Assembly (NCBI GenBank): GCA_035578155.1 | Contig: JAPWDM010000001.1 | Location: 11,693,543 to 11,757,542 of the forward strand | DNA from: Brachynemurus nebulosus | Lineage: Eukaryota; Arthropoda; Insecta; Neuroptera; Myrmeleontidae | DNA: 64,000 nucleotides | Direction: 5' to 3' | The notes under the pieces: model-generated | Databases searched by the model: none | Told to the model about the DNA's origin: nothing | What the model saw: the letters and a program-made list of their open reading frames with translations, nothing else | Program-made: the position numbers and the translations under genes | Shown here: one piece after another, positions 46,078 to 56,711 of the stretch | How the letters are laid out: every line of letters begins with the position of its first letter | How positions within the stretch are numbered: position 1 is the stretch's first letter

Positions 46078-46984
46078 CCGTAAAACCGTCTAAACCCGGA
46101 CACTTTTTTAGATTTTTTTGTATAATTTTACGTTTATACATGTTTCCTTCATAGATATCACCAATAAAAGTATTACCATTAGAAAGAGCGTATATTATTT
46201 ATTATATCCGTGACCCATTTGTTTCACTATAAGTAAAAATAAAAAAAATAAAAAATAATTAGTAAGTGTCCGTGTCTACACCCCAAATCCGTCTTGACCC
46301 GGACACTTACTTAAATAATGTAATAACATACAAACTAACCTCTCCCGTCGGGATTAGGACAGTGTTTTATATCGTCTGATGTCTTTGAACCTGTCAAAGA
46401 CTTCAAAATATTTTGTGGGAAGGGAGAGGGGGCAATGCATATTATGCCTCTCTATGAAGTAAACATACGATATGACACCAGAAGGAGGCATAAACCGCGT
46501 AATTTTGGGGGGAATATTAACGTAAGGATAGTGGGAGTTACAGCTGGTGCGAATCGCGGCCATAGTGTAATAAACTATTGTGTCCGGGTCTAAACGGATA
46601 TACATGCATAGCAAGTATTTTTTTATATATACATCGAATATAACTTCAAACATCATTAAATGATGCGCGATAAAATTCTGAACACATGCATATCAAAACT
46701 AAAACAATATGATAATTATGTCTAAGCATGACATTAAACATGTCTAAGTTAGACACACATTTTATTTCTCGGAAAAACTGGAGAATAGTAATGCTGTAAA
46801 ATGAGATATTAAATGTCAAAATCCGTAGTTTTTATTGGTATAGCTGTTTAGAGGATGTTTTTCTCTCTCTAATGACGTCAATAACAAATGTTTATTGTAG
46901 CAGATTAATGTAGAAACTACTTACTTTGAAGATTGGTACAAAGTGTCCGGGTGACCCCCTGTCCGGGTCTAGACGATTTTACGG
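46078..46984. mobile_element. TA-flanked element with CCGTAAAA..GTCTA termini
   Basis: CCGTAAAACCGTCTAAACCC at 46078 and the inverted GGGTCTAGACGATTTTACGG ending at 46984 are flanked by TA (46076-46077 and 46985-46986). The motif (G)TCCGGGTCTARAC recurs inside near 46280 and 46585. A 100-codon minus-strand frame (46354-46656) shows no known domain. Terminal form and target match the element at 55368-56205. Confidence 0.8.
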
Positions 46985-47225
46985 TATAAAAAAAACCTAT
47001 ATTGTTATACAAAAAATTGTTACAATAAATAAAACTATTAATAATTATTTATGAGTCTACTCTGAACATGATTTTCGAAATTCTAGGTAGAAGGAACTTA
47101 GTTGTTTTTGAGATATTTTATTATACTCTTTCGAATGCGATTTTCAAAATTTCAATATCTATAAAAACAATAAATTTCGTTCCAACGTTATTGTTATACA
47201 AAAAATTGTTACAATAAATGGATAG

Positions 47226-48342
47226 GTGAGATCTAAAAGGATAACATTACGTTTGGCTTATTTTTGGGTATTGACATAGCTTAAAATAAAACATAGCTTA
47301 CCTTCTTTTTTAGCCTTATACAATTAATTAGTAATTTGTAGTCCTAGATTCACTTGATCAATAAATACATTGATTAAGTTATTTTTAACTACAATAAATG
47401 AGTAATAATTAGTTTTCTACAGTGGAATGTTATCCTTTTTTATCTCAAATAAACTACAGTACCTAATCTGTTTTTAAGTTTTAAATGTAATATATTTTTT
47501 AATAGATGCCAGTGTTAAAATTTTAGTATATGAAAATAATGCAGACATTATGTACAGATCTTTTGACACCACTTAAAGTCCCACTTTAGTCGTGATCATA
47601 GACCACAATACTAATTTAAGTTTATTGAGCTGCAAGCCTTCACTCGTTACTTTCACTTTCACTGTTGTCTTCTGCATTTTCATCTAAAGGCATCGACTGG
47701 TCATGAGCCAGAACTGTTTCGTCGAACCCATCTTTTTAATGTCCAACACCCTTTCAGCCTTGATTGGCACCACTTGAGCGTAAGCGGGTACTGTTGGCAA
47801 ACTTACTTCTCTTGTCTCGCTGACTCTGAAGGTTTCTGACACAATGCAATCAATGTAGGAGTAAGCTACAATATAACCAGGTTTTTCGGAACTGTACTCA
47901 AAATTTTTGTATTTGCTAATACTAAAATCTTCCCTGCTGTTAACACTTTTTGTTGTCTTTTTAAACAATGGTGGGCGGGGAGACCCAACAATGAATATTT
48001 ACGAAAAATTTTTAAATTTAACTTGAATTTTGATGATGATTTAATCAATCATCAATAAAAACAACAATGATAAACACAACACTGTTGAATACATTTGGAA
48101 TACCTATTATCCCTTTAAATCTCAAAATGAGATTTCGCCTGAAATTGAGAGCAAAAAGGATAACATTCCAGAAATATTATCTTTTTTGACCTCAGTTGGA
48201 AATTACCATGACTGGCAAAGCCGTTTGAAAAAGTGGAATATTATCTTTCTTTAACTCATTTTGTAGAGCTTGCAAAAAAAAAAATAATTGCTATCTTAGT
48301 TTAAAACAGTAAAAATTGGAATGTTATCCTTTTAGACCTCAC
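47226..48342 (-). mobile_element. TIR element carrying a coding remnant
   Basis: GTGAGATCTAAAAGGATAAC at 47226 is inverted as GTTATCCTTTTAGACCTCAC ending at 48342 (25 bp, few mismatches). The motif GGAATGTTATCCTTTT recurs subterminally near 47425 and, inverted, near 48150. The DNA on either side (47010-47220 and 48343-48470) is itself a repeat pair, GAGTCTACTCTGAACA followed by GAAATTCTAGGTAGAA. No clear target duplication. Confidence 0.75.
47640..47998 (-). pseudogene. Frameshifted coding remnant with acidic C-terminus
   Basis: On the minus strand a reading frame open from 47998 gives 'GYIVAYSYIDCIVSETFRVS' and 'VPAYAQVVPIKAERVLDIKK'. At about 47733-47740 a one-base slip in an A-run moves the sensible reading to another frame: 'DGFDETVLAHDQSM', then an acidic tail of Asp, Glu, Asn and Ser, ending at TGA 47640-47642. 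The acidic, stop-terminated tail suggests a true C-terminus. It lies wholly inside the TIR element 47226-48342, so it is either that element's transposase end or a captured host exon. I do not recognise the family. Confidence 0.5.
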
Positions 48343-48639
48343 TGATTCAAATAAAACTATTAAGAGTCATTTATGAGTCTACTCTGAACACAGTATTCGA
48401 AATTCTAGGTAGAAAGAATGTAGTTGTTTTTGAGATATTTTAATAAAATTTTTAAAACAACATTCGACAAAGATTCATTTATACTCGTTTATACTACTTT
48501 TCATTTGTACCTCAACCATTTTGAAAGTATAGCTATTTCTAATTTTTGACTTAACCATTATATAATAATCTGGCGATTTTTAAAAGCTTAAAAATACTTG
48601 TACTAACGAATACAAACTATAGTCTTTCCAATGCTGTTT

Positions 48640-49240
48640 TCAATTTTTAGTATCTCTAGAAACAACGGAATTCATTCTACCTAGAATATCTCCGAACCGA
48701 TTGAGGAACAAACGAAATGAAAATAGGTATAACGGGTACAAATTATACTCTTTCGGATGCGATTTTCAAAATTTCAATACCTACAAAAACAATAAATTTC
48801 GTTCTACCTAGAATTTCGAGTATTGTGTATCTCCCAGCTTTTTGATGTACAAACGAAAAATAAAGAGCTACAAACGGGTGCAAACAAATTTTTATCGAAT
48901 TCCGTTTACAAATTTTGAATGCCTCTAAAAAAACCAAGTTCATTCTACCTAGTTTTTCGAGTAACGTGTGTCTCCCAACTCTTTGAGGTAAAATTGAAAA
49001 GAAAGGATCCATAAATGGGTGCAAAGGAATCTTTATCGAATGCCGTTTACAAATTTTGAATTTTTCTAAAAACAACCAAGTTCATTCTATCTAGAATTTC
49101 GAGTACCTACCGTGTTTTCCCGAACCCTTTGAAACACAAACAAAAACAAAAGAGGTACAAACGGATCTCTATCGAATGCTGTTTTCAAAATTGAAATATT
49201 TCAACAAATAATTTAGTTGGTTCTATCTAGAATTTCGGAT
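48640..49240 (+). repeat. Tandem repeat, unit about 135 bp
   Basis: The junction TTCATTCTACCTAGAATWTC recurs near 48672, 48800, 48940, 49083 and 49218, i.e. at 127-143-bp steps. Units also share CAAACGAAAA, ACAAACGGGTGCAAA and TTTATCGAATGCCGTTTACA. A 110-codon minus frame across it is just two translated units. Opposite-orientation blocks lie at 47085 and 48400, again pointing to an element with inverted tandem arms. Confidence 0.8.
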
Positions 49241-49689
49241 ATCTTTTCGGTACAAATAAACATAATAGAAATACAAACAGGTACAAGCGAATTTTTACCA
49301 GAGGATACTATTAAAATTAAAATATTGAAATTTTGGACACCAGCCATTTTTAATTTTTTTTATCTGTTTACCCTTCGGGGCACAAACAAGATAAAATGCG
49401 GTACATTCGTGTACAAACGAGCTGTATTACTTATTTTTGAATTATCAATATTTACTAGTTTTTAGGATTTCGAAGAAAAATCTTGCTACAAAATCACTTA
49501 TAATTTATTAATATTTAAGATGAAATTCCACAAGCTAAATCTTTCAACAATGAATTTTTTTTTTTAAATAAAGAAAATCTATTCGTTACAACATAACCAA
49601 CATAACTTCTTTTTAAACAAACAATGATTTGTTTTAACATTTAGGTAATTTTTAAATAGTTGTATCTAAGATTCCCAGAATCGTCTTGG

Positions 49690-49850
49690 TATTATGTTAA
49701 CATCCACCGGTGTATGTCCGATGTAAAAAGATTTATTAAAAAGTTTCGAGCATAAACCATCGAAATTGGTGATTGTTGTCATACACCGGTGTATCTTTTC
49801 ATTCATCAATTTCGGACATTCACAGTAACATTAATACTTGCAACAAAGAT
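49690..49850. repeat. Inverted counterpart of 45873-46035
   Basis: It contains two TACACCGGTGTA palindromes (near 49708 and 49783), about 75 bp apart. The related segment at 45873-46035 has ACACTGGTGTA and ACACCAGTG at the matching places. Confidence 0.55.
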
Positions 49851-49899
49851 CTAGGATTTGTGATCGTAAATAGTTTCGTAATAGATCGTAAACTGCTTT

Positions 49900-50417
49900 T
49901 AGCAAATTTTCAAATCGAAAATTCGGCTATTACAGCTACCACCGTGACGCAACTTAAGCCCGGAACTATGACAGAAATTTGTTTTAAGGTTTTAAGGTTC
50001 CTAGAAACCGAAAGTGACATTAACTAAAATGTTTATATATGTACATATATATGTATATATGTATTTATGTATCAGCATGATGACTCTCCAGCGAAATATT
50101 TTACTTTTACGAAATTTGGTGAAAACTATTGAAGTCTTAAAAAATCTTGGATGAGTTCGTCAGTCAAGCACTTCCGATGTCCGAAACCTGGTTTTTTGGG
50201 CATTGTTCGTGAAAAAAGTTTTTTTCAAAATTCTGCTAAATTCAAAAGTTTTTGCGACATTTTTTTATACCACTAAGTAGTATAAATAAGAAGAGGAAAA
50301 ATCACATAAAAAAGGTTTTTGAACTATTATTCTATGTAAACTGGTTCCCGTGAAAAATTAATTTTTGTAAACGAAAATTTGCTATGTTATGCAGGATGCT
50401 GCGACAGGAGTATTTTA
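49900..50417 (+). mobile_element. Helentron-like element, copy D (most complete)
   Basis: The subterminal inverted repeat TAGCAAATTTTC (49900-49911) / GAAAATTTGCTA (50373-50384) is perfect over 12 bp. The 3' tail TGTTATGCAGGATGCTGCGA holds the stem-loop GCAG-GATG-CTGC. The body runs CAGAAATTTGTTTTAAGG, CCTAGAAACCGAAA, a TATATGTACATATATATG microsatellite (about 50030-50075), ATGTCCGAAACCTGG, TTTTTGCGACATTTTTT. No coding, so non-autonomous. Confidence 0.75.
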
Positions 50418-50439
50418 TAAAACATGCTACAACATTAAA

Positions 50440-50580
50440 TTTGAAGGCTGGACTTCAAAAACAGGCGAAGTGCCAAAAAAATGAAATTTTAGTATGTTGT
50501 CTAGATTGTTGCTAACGGCACTTAAGAGTCCAACTCAATTTTTTTTTTGGCACTTAGCCTGCTTTTGAAGCCCAGTCTTT
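50440..50580. repeat. Inverted repeat, arms about 40 bp
   Basis: AGGCTGGACTTCAAAAACAG / GCGAAGTGCCAAAAAAAT on the left is mirrored by TTTGGCACTTAGCCTGC / TTTTGAAGCCCAGTCTT on the right, with about 65 bp between. It lies just downstream of Helentron-like copy D. Confidence 0.75.
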
Positions 50581-50589
50581 ATTTTATAA

Positions 50590-51620
50590 TTTGACCATAG
50601 AAGGTTGGTTTATTAAGACTTAGGTAGATTTATTTGAGCAGCCAAATAAATAAGATTTATTTTTTATATATTTCTTAAAAAAATAAATTTGGAAATATGA
50701 CGTTATGTAAATTTCTGTACACAAGGTAATATTTTAATTTTAGCCCTTATCTTTTGCTCTACTCAGTAAATTTTTTCACTTGCCTTAACTTACTTCCTAA
50801 TATTTTAATTAGCTTGCGAAGTCGTATTATTTTGTACACAACATTTAATTGACAAAATAATTTAATTATTGCTGAAGTATTTTTTTTCGCTGATAAATTT
50901 TACGGTCCAGTAAACCAAATTGCTACTCATATATAATTTAATCGCGTATAATAACAGCAATTGACTGGGGTGTTGATTAGTATATACATAATATCTCTAC
51001 TTGATTAATAATTATATATCATTTTCAGTCTATTATACGATAATAACACAGTTGATTTCAATCAAACTAAAATTGTAACAAAAATATTCAATTTTTATTT
51101 ATAAGTTCATTATTGAATTATTATTATATTTTAACATGCAATCTATTATACAACATCGACAATACACATAATATGAACCTGAAAAATTCAATTTATTTGG
51201 TTACTTTATAAAAACATGTATAGGTATATCAATTGTCTATAGTAATTATAATAAACTTGGAGGAGCTATGTGGAAAAATTGCAAAAAAAAACTTATTTCA
51301 AGATTTGGTAATTCACTACGAAGGTAACTATACTTGAAAGTGCTACTGAGATCTATCGAATGACGGTAGGACATCTGGTATTTAAAAATTATTATTTAAT
51401 TATTATTTATTATAATAATTTTAAAGTACCTACATTTGCCGAAAGGTCACTTCTGAGTTAAATCTCGTAGATCTGCATGTACATACAATTAATTTGATTT
51501 TTCCATTCATTTACAATTCTCCAGTTGTTTCATTATGACGTTTACCATTTAAATTTGACGTTTGTATATACCTAATATACCACTGCAAATTGCAATATTC
51601 ATTAACTCATTCGCGCATTT
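50590..51620. other. AT-rich sequence, nothing recognised
   Basis: No supported gene, terminal repeat or tandem structure. Confidence 0.5.
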
Positions 51621-51623
51621 TTA

Positions 51624-51815
51624 TGTCATCGAAGATGACATATTAATATCGTTGTGTGACTGAATAATTATTGAGTTGTACATCCATATTGAATAAACGC
51701 AAGAGGGCTGTAGAGTTAACAACTATAGAGTTAACAAAAAATCATAAATTAACACTTTCACTGAGATGACATTACTTGGCGCGTGTAAAAAACACGCATT
51801 TGACGAATTTTTTTA
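51624..51815 (+). mobile_element. Repeat with terminal hairpins, copy 2 (internally deleted)
   Basis: It opens with the hairpin TGTCATC-GAA-GATGACA and contains GAGTTGTACATCCATATTGA and GAGTTAACAACTATAGAGTT, then jumps to the 3' part of copy 1 (TTAACACTTTCACTGAGATG) and closes with GCGTGT-AAAAA-ACACGC. About 390 bp present in copy 1 is missing. The deletion joins two GAGTTAACAA-type sequences, consistent with recombination at a short repeat. Confidence 0.7.
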
Positions 51816-51819
51816 TATT

Positions 51820-52530
51820 TTTACATTTTAAGTGTTTTGCAGATATAAAATTTTCTCTCCTTCAATAAAATATCTTTGCTTTGGATTTGTGTCAACTTAA
51901 ATCCAAATTGTTGTTCTACTATTTATCATTTTTTCTTAATATAACACTGATTACTATAATTTATAAAAATAAGCCATTTTCCTTAGGCTCCGCCTATTTG
52001 ACAAATCGCAATACAATTTACATCATCAAAAATAAAACTATTAATTATATTTTGCTTCCAAGACTTCTAAAGTAGCGAAAGTATTGTGATCAATTTTGAA
52101 AAATGAAAAGTCAATTTTTTTCAAAATGGGAAACAACTTTTCACAGAACTTGATTTAACCAGGTTCTAGACCACCCACAGACACGCTTGTGGGCTCAAAA
52201 ATTTCTTAGAGAGTTTTACTAACGTGTTGAATAAATGTGCGTATCGTTAAATAATTGAAAATAGGCGAAATATTAATAATATTTTTGGACGCGAAAAACT
52301 TCGATTAACTTCTATTATTTGAAATTATATTTTTTGATGTCTTCAGGAATCATTAGATCAGACTTTTAAATTGTTTGCATATCACTGGTAACCATTTTCC
52401 AATACCATTTTTCTGGATAAAATTCATTTTCAATAAGAAATCTGTGAAATCCAAAATATAAGATTCAAATATACACTTGTATAATATGCAGGTACAGGAG
52501 AATATAATTGTTACTATGTTATATAAATAG
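51820..52530. other. AT-rich sequence, nothing recognised
   Basis: Short frames only (51881-52075 plus, 52353-52535 minus), without domains. Confidence 0.5.
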
Positions 52531-52532
52531 AG

Positions 52533-52920
52533 CAAAGATTCTTTTTATAATACAACCTGATCAGATAGAAATGCAATTATATTGCTATCTCCTTTTAAAT
52601 ACAAATTCAGAATATACAGGTTGATAACTATGACTTGGGATTTCGATGTGTGTAGAATATAAATGTATATGATAATTGTTTGCAATACATTTTAGTGCAA
52701 AATATTTAATAATCAGTTAAAAATTTATACTTTTATAAAAAGTAAATGTATTTCGTATTAAAAATGCATTTCATATTTAATACATGAAACAGCCTGTATA
52801 CAAATTATATATTTGTAGTACATGCTCAAAAGGAATAAAAAATATATTTCTTTCTTTCTTAAAAAGATTACGAAATATGTTTCTTTCTTTCTCGCACGTG
52901 TATTATAAAAAGAATCCTTG
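52533..52920. mobile_element. Short TIR element (MITE-like)
   Basis: CAAAGATTCTTTTTATAATA at 52533 is inverted as TATTATAAAAAGAATCCTTG ending at 52920, with one mismatch over 20 bp. The body has no coding frame. Most of its right two-thirds is repeated directly downstream (see 52674-53165). Confidence 0.65.
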
Positions 52921-53165
52921 GTGTAATTGTTTGCAATACATTTTAGTGCAAAATGTTTAATAATCAGTTAAAAATTTTTACTTTTATAAAAAATAAATAT
53001 ATTTCGTATTAGAAATGCATTTCGTTTTTAATACCTGAAACATCCTGTATACAAATTATATGTGTATATTCGTATTACATGTTTAAATGATTAAAAAATA
53101 TATTTCTTTCTTTCTTAAAAAGATTACGAAATATGTTTCTTTCTTTCTCGCACGTGTATTATAAT
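52674..53165 (+). repeat. Direct tandem duplication, unit 251 bp
   Basis: The segment starting AATTGTTTGCAATACATTTT at 52674 starts again at 52925 and is similar throughout, ending in CTCGCACGTGTATTATAA in both. Differences are scattered, perhaps one per 12-15 bases. Each unit contains the E-box CACGTG and two TTTCTTTCTTTCT tracts. Confidence 0.9.
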
Positions 53166-53201
53166 CATTGCTGTATATAACATATTATAAATTATTAACA
53201 G

Positions 53202-53348
53202 CAGCTGAGTATTGGTTTGTACCAATTCAATTTTTTTAAAAATTTTTTCTGCTGATGGTTTCGGATTCCTCTATGCCCAAAACTAACAAAACAACTATCT
53301 AGAATAAATGTTTAAAAAGTTGACTTGGTACAAACCAATACTTAGCTG
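53202..53348. repeat. 147-bp inverted-repeat element
   Basis: CAGCTGAGTATTGGTTTGTA + CCA (53202-53224) is inverted at 53326-53348 with one mismatch. The loop is about 100 bases with no frame. Size and form fit a tiny MITE; flanking duplications are not evident. Confidence 0.8.
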
Positions 53349-53349
53349 A

Positions 53350-55150
53350 CGATATGTTAAACATATATGTTGTATAAATATTATGTATTATTTTTTCGAT
53401 AATTTGCTTGGACTAATATAATTATTCAACATCAGTTGTATAGAATACATTTATTATACGCATAAGTACAACATAATAGCAAAATTTTGAGAAATAACTT
53501 GGAAATATTTTGATCACGTACTTATTCGAAACGCAATGAAAGTTTATAGATTGAAAAGGATTGAACCACTAAGTTAAAATTTCTAATATTAATTTCCATA
53601 AATTCTATGAACACAATTAATAAAATTAGTTTTGATGCTTCGAGTGGGCTGTTTTAGCTGTTCGAATAAATAATTTAAATATTACACAATATACAGTGCG
53701 CGCACTCAAGGATTACGCACAGGAAATGTAGAAGATGGTGTTTCTAAGGTGCAAATAACACTTCATTTTTTCAAAATTTTTAAATCATAGTAAAAATGCT
53801 TTAAATAATGGAAACAAATGCGGTAAGTGTGAGCCTGGCTCACGCACCAGACACTTTTTCGCACATTTTTTCGCATAACTCAAAAACTAACGCGATCAGA
53901 AATTAAGGGAAAATAGTTCTGGTATCTGTAAATAAAGCTTCTTTATATGATGTCCCACCTGACCTTTAGACCTTGAAATTTCAACCCAACATTTCTATAC
54001 CCTTCCTTCCAATAAGAATGAAAATATTTCTAAAATTTTTTCATTTGGAATTAATGTAGACAAACGTCTTCTATTAGTGTACCAAATTTCAATTCTATGG
54101 TACATAGTATTAGTTTAGGATTATAATCATTAGGCGAGGTTATATCACTATATTGAGCTGTACTGTGGGCTGGATTATAAATAATAATACACCTTTTCCC
54201 CTTAAGGACCCACAAAAAATTTTTGTGGATCCTTAAGGGAAAAAACTTTAATATTATGTATTAGGCGAGGTATTTTAAGGGAAGTGAAATGTTGGCGTTC
54301 ATATCATTCATAGGGATTTACGTAGACAGTATTTATTTGCAAATTTTTATTTAATATATAAATAAATTATTAAATAAAATTTTCAACTCTTCACGAATAT
54401 TTTTGTGAAATTTTTAACTATATTTCCATACAGGAGCCCTATAAACTACCATTGAAATTTTCCTTATGTGTAATTTTGAAGTGGACAATTATATATGCTA
54501 TAGTATCCAATGTGTAGTCTTCCAATGAAATCACTGTATACCCATTTATGTAATGATAAAAGTTGGTTTCAGTTCATTAATTTTAAGTATATGTAAGTAT
54601 ACTCTGTAAGTAATTTATTTTGTTCATATAATTTCACATTTTCCCTTTGGCAATATTTTCATAATATTATATTTTCAGATGTCTATTTACTATCCCGGAA
54701 AATGTTGCCTCGTAGCTAGTTAAAAAAAATTTCCATCAGTGTAATTGCGTCTACTGTTATATTTTCCTTTTTGATTAGCTTATTATCAATTTTGTAATTA
54801 CAAAGTATTTTTAACAGCATATTTTTCTGGGTGGAGGAAATACCGTGGGTCGTAATGGGTTAACTTATTATAAATACATTCAGGACAGTAGGATAGCGTC
54901 TTCTGTTAATTTAATCTCAAATAATTGCATTTATTGTCTTTTGTCGCTTTACTGAATTTAGAAAAAAATATATGCATTTTATAATGTAAGTATTGTCTGT
55001 ACGTCAACTCACGGCAGTTTTAAAAGGGGACAAAAAAATAAAGAGAACTATTTTTTTTTTTAAATATGGACAAAAGTCCGTTATACCGTCATATCATTAA
55101 TAATGTTTCACAGGCACTCGATAACATTTGAGATTAGAAATATAAACTGC
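53350..55150. other. AT-rich sequence with one strong hairpin
   Basis: No gene recognised. A near-perfect hairpin lies at 54194-54245 (separate entry). Segment 53830-54000 is slightly GC-richer (GTGTGAGCCTGGCTCACGCA contains GTGAGCC-T-GGCTCAC, a perfect 7-bp inverted repeat), but there is no long frame. Confidence 0.5.
54194..54245. repeat. Near-perfect 24-bp-stem hairpin
   Basis: CCCTTAAGGACCCACAAAAA faces TTTTTGTGGATCCTTAAGGG with one internal mismatch and almost no loop; flanking T and A runs extend the stem. It could be a transposon footprint or a transcribed hairpin. Confidence 0.85.
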
Positions 55151-55162
55151 GTCTCGCATCAA

Positions 55163-55330
55163 AGAGAGGTTGTGTTTGATTGATTATCGGATTGGAGTGG
55201 CACGCAAACAAGCGGTCGATGGCCTAATTGGTAAGGTGTTTGGCTAGCAACCAAGAGATCTGGGTTTGCGATCCCAGCTGATCCAATCTGATAATTTTTC
55301 AAACACTATGTGAATTTTAATTAAGAGAAC
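55163..55330 (+). repeat. tRNA-derived (SINE-like) repeat, copy 2, decayed
   Basis: Both flanks and the core align with 36713-36876. The tRNA-like part (55214-55284) has anticodon-loop CTAGCAA (AGC), an altered T arm (GGGTTTGCGATCCCAGC) with an extra base, and D-arm change CTAATTGG. The B box is broken, so it is not a functional tRNA gene. Confidence 0.75.
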
Positions 55331-55367
55331 TATTGTTTATAATCTATCTTTTTTACTTTACAAATTA

Positions 55368-56205
55368 CCGTAGACAGGGATGAATCGGGACAGGCGGGTA
55401 AATAGGGACAAAACGAAAAATGTTATTCATGAGCTTAGTTTAAAAACACTAGACGTAAATGAGAAAAATGTAAATATCTTCTTTAAACTATAATAAAATA
55501 ACTATTCTTTCGAGTAACAATAGTGACTAATCTTGAAATTGGATAAAAAATATTAAAAATCAGTTTCGATTGACGTCTTCAAACAGTACTATTTTTTGTT
55601 TCTTAAAACTTGATCTAAAAATTATTTATTTTGGTGCTTTGATGAATAAATTGTTGTTTAATTAATTTAGTTATTTTGAAACATATATTTGAGAAAAAAA
55701 GACTGCAAACTTTTAGTTGTTTTTATTTTTTTTAAAGAGGAAAAACGAGGATTTGACATTTGTGTTGACTTGGAGGTTAATAGGGACGGAAAAGGTGTGA
55801 ATAGGGACAGTAGATAGGATAATAGGGACGTTATATCACGTGTAAAAGGACGAATGTGGGATGATTAGGGACGGCTGAAGGATGTATAGAATAGATTACT
55901 TTCAAGGTCATCAAATCATTCGATATTTTTATATTTGAATTTCAGTTTTAGTCGGCCCTATGGGTCGACTACATTCACACTTTTATCGTCTCTTTTGACT
56001 CCAATTTTTCGTAGGGAAGAAATTATATGATTTTTTTAATTTCTTAAAAGTGACCGATATTTTCAAAATTTTTTAGATAGGTACTGTGATATAGTGACCA
56101 TTCTCGTGTAAATTTTTAATATATTAAAGATTAGTTACTCATCGAATAAATACAAAAAATTACGATGTGAAGTCTGAATTCGTGCCTATTCACCCCTGTC
56201 TACGG
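55368..56205. mobile_element. TA-flanked element with CCGTAGACAGG termini
   Basis: CCGTAGACAGGGATGAATCG at 55368 is inverted as ATTCACCCCTGTCTACGG ending at 56205, with TA on each side (55366-55367 and 56206-56207). The motif AATAGGGACR repeats inside (55405, 55780, 55805, 55825, 55868). It is the same architecture as 46078-46984 (CCGT termini, TA target, internal copies of the terminal motif), with different sequence. No transposase frame. Confidence 0.85.
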
Positions 56206-56711
56206 TAAAATTATATGGACAAAGACAGATTCTAACTAGAGTAGCGTTGCATCGAATACCTTTAGTCCCCGGACAAACAATATAATAATATCTTGCTTTT
56301 TGAAATTCGTAATATGGTATGTTCTATCGCTCTATATAGCCGGTAACAACGAAATATGTTTTTGTATATGTGCGTTTTATATTCTCTTTGTATTCGAATG
56401 GAGTTAGTTTATATGAAACTACTTTAAATTTTGTTTTGTAGTTCTCTTTGAAAATTTTATTTTCTCCTGTCAGAATTTATAAAGATGAGAGTGAAAAAAA
56501 CGGAAGCATATTCATACAATAGCACGTCTTTCAATATGCATACATATGTACATATATATTATAGAGGCGATTTAAAATTTTATTTATCTTAAAGTGCTTC
56601 TCGATGGCGCCATAGGGCATTTTCATACCATATTTTTCAAACTTTCCATATTTATAGGTTATATTTTTGCGAAAAGAATGTTAATGTTACCGAAAAAAGG
56701 CATAAAGTTTT

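Noticed and set aside
48743..49075. 110-codon minus-strand frame with two 45-residue internal repeats
   Set aside because: It is two translated units of the ~135-bp tandem repeat, not conserved across the other units.
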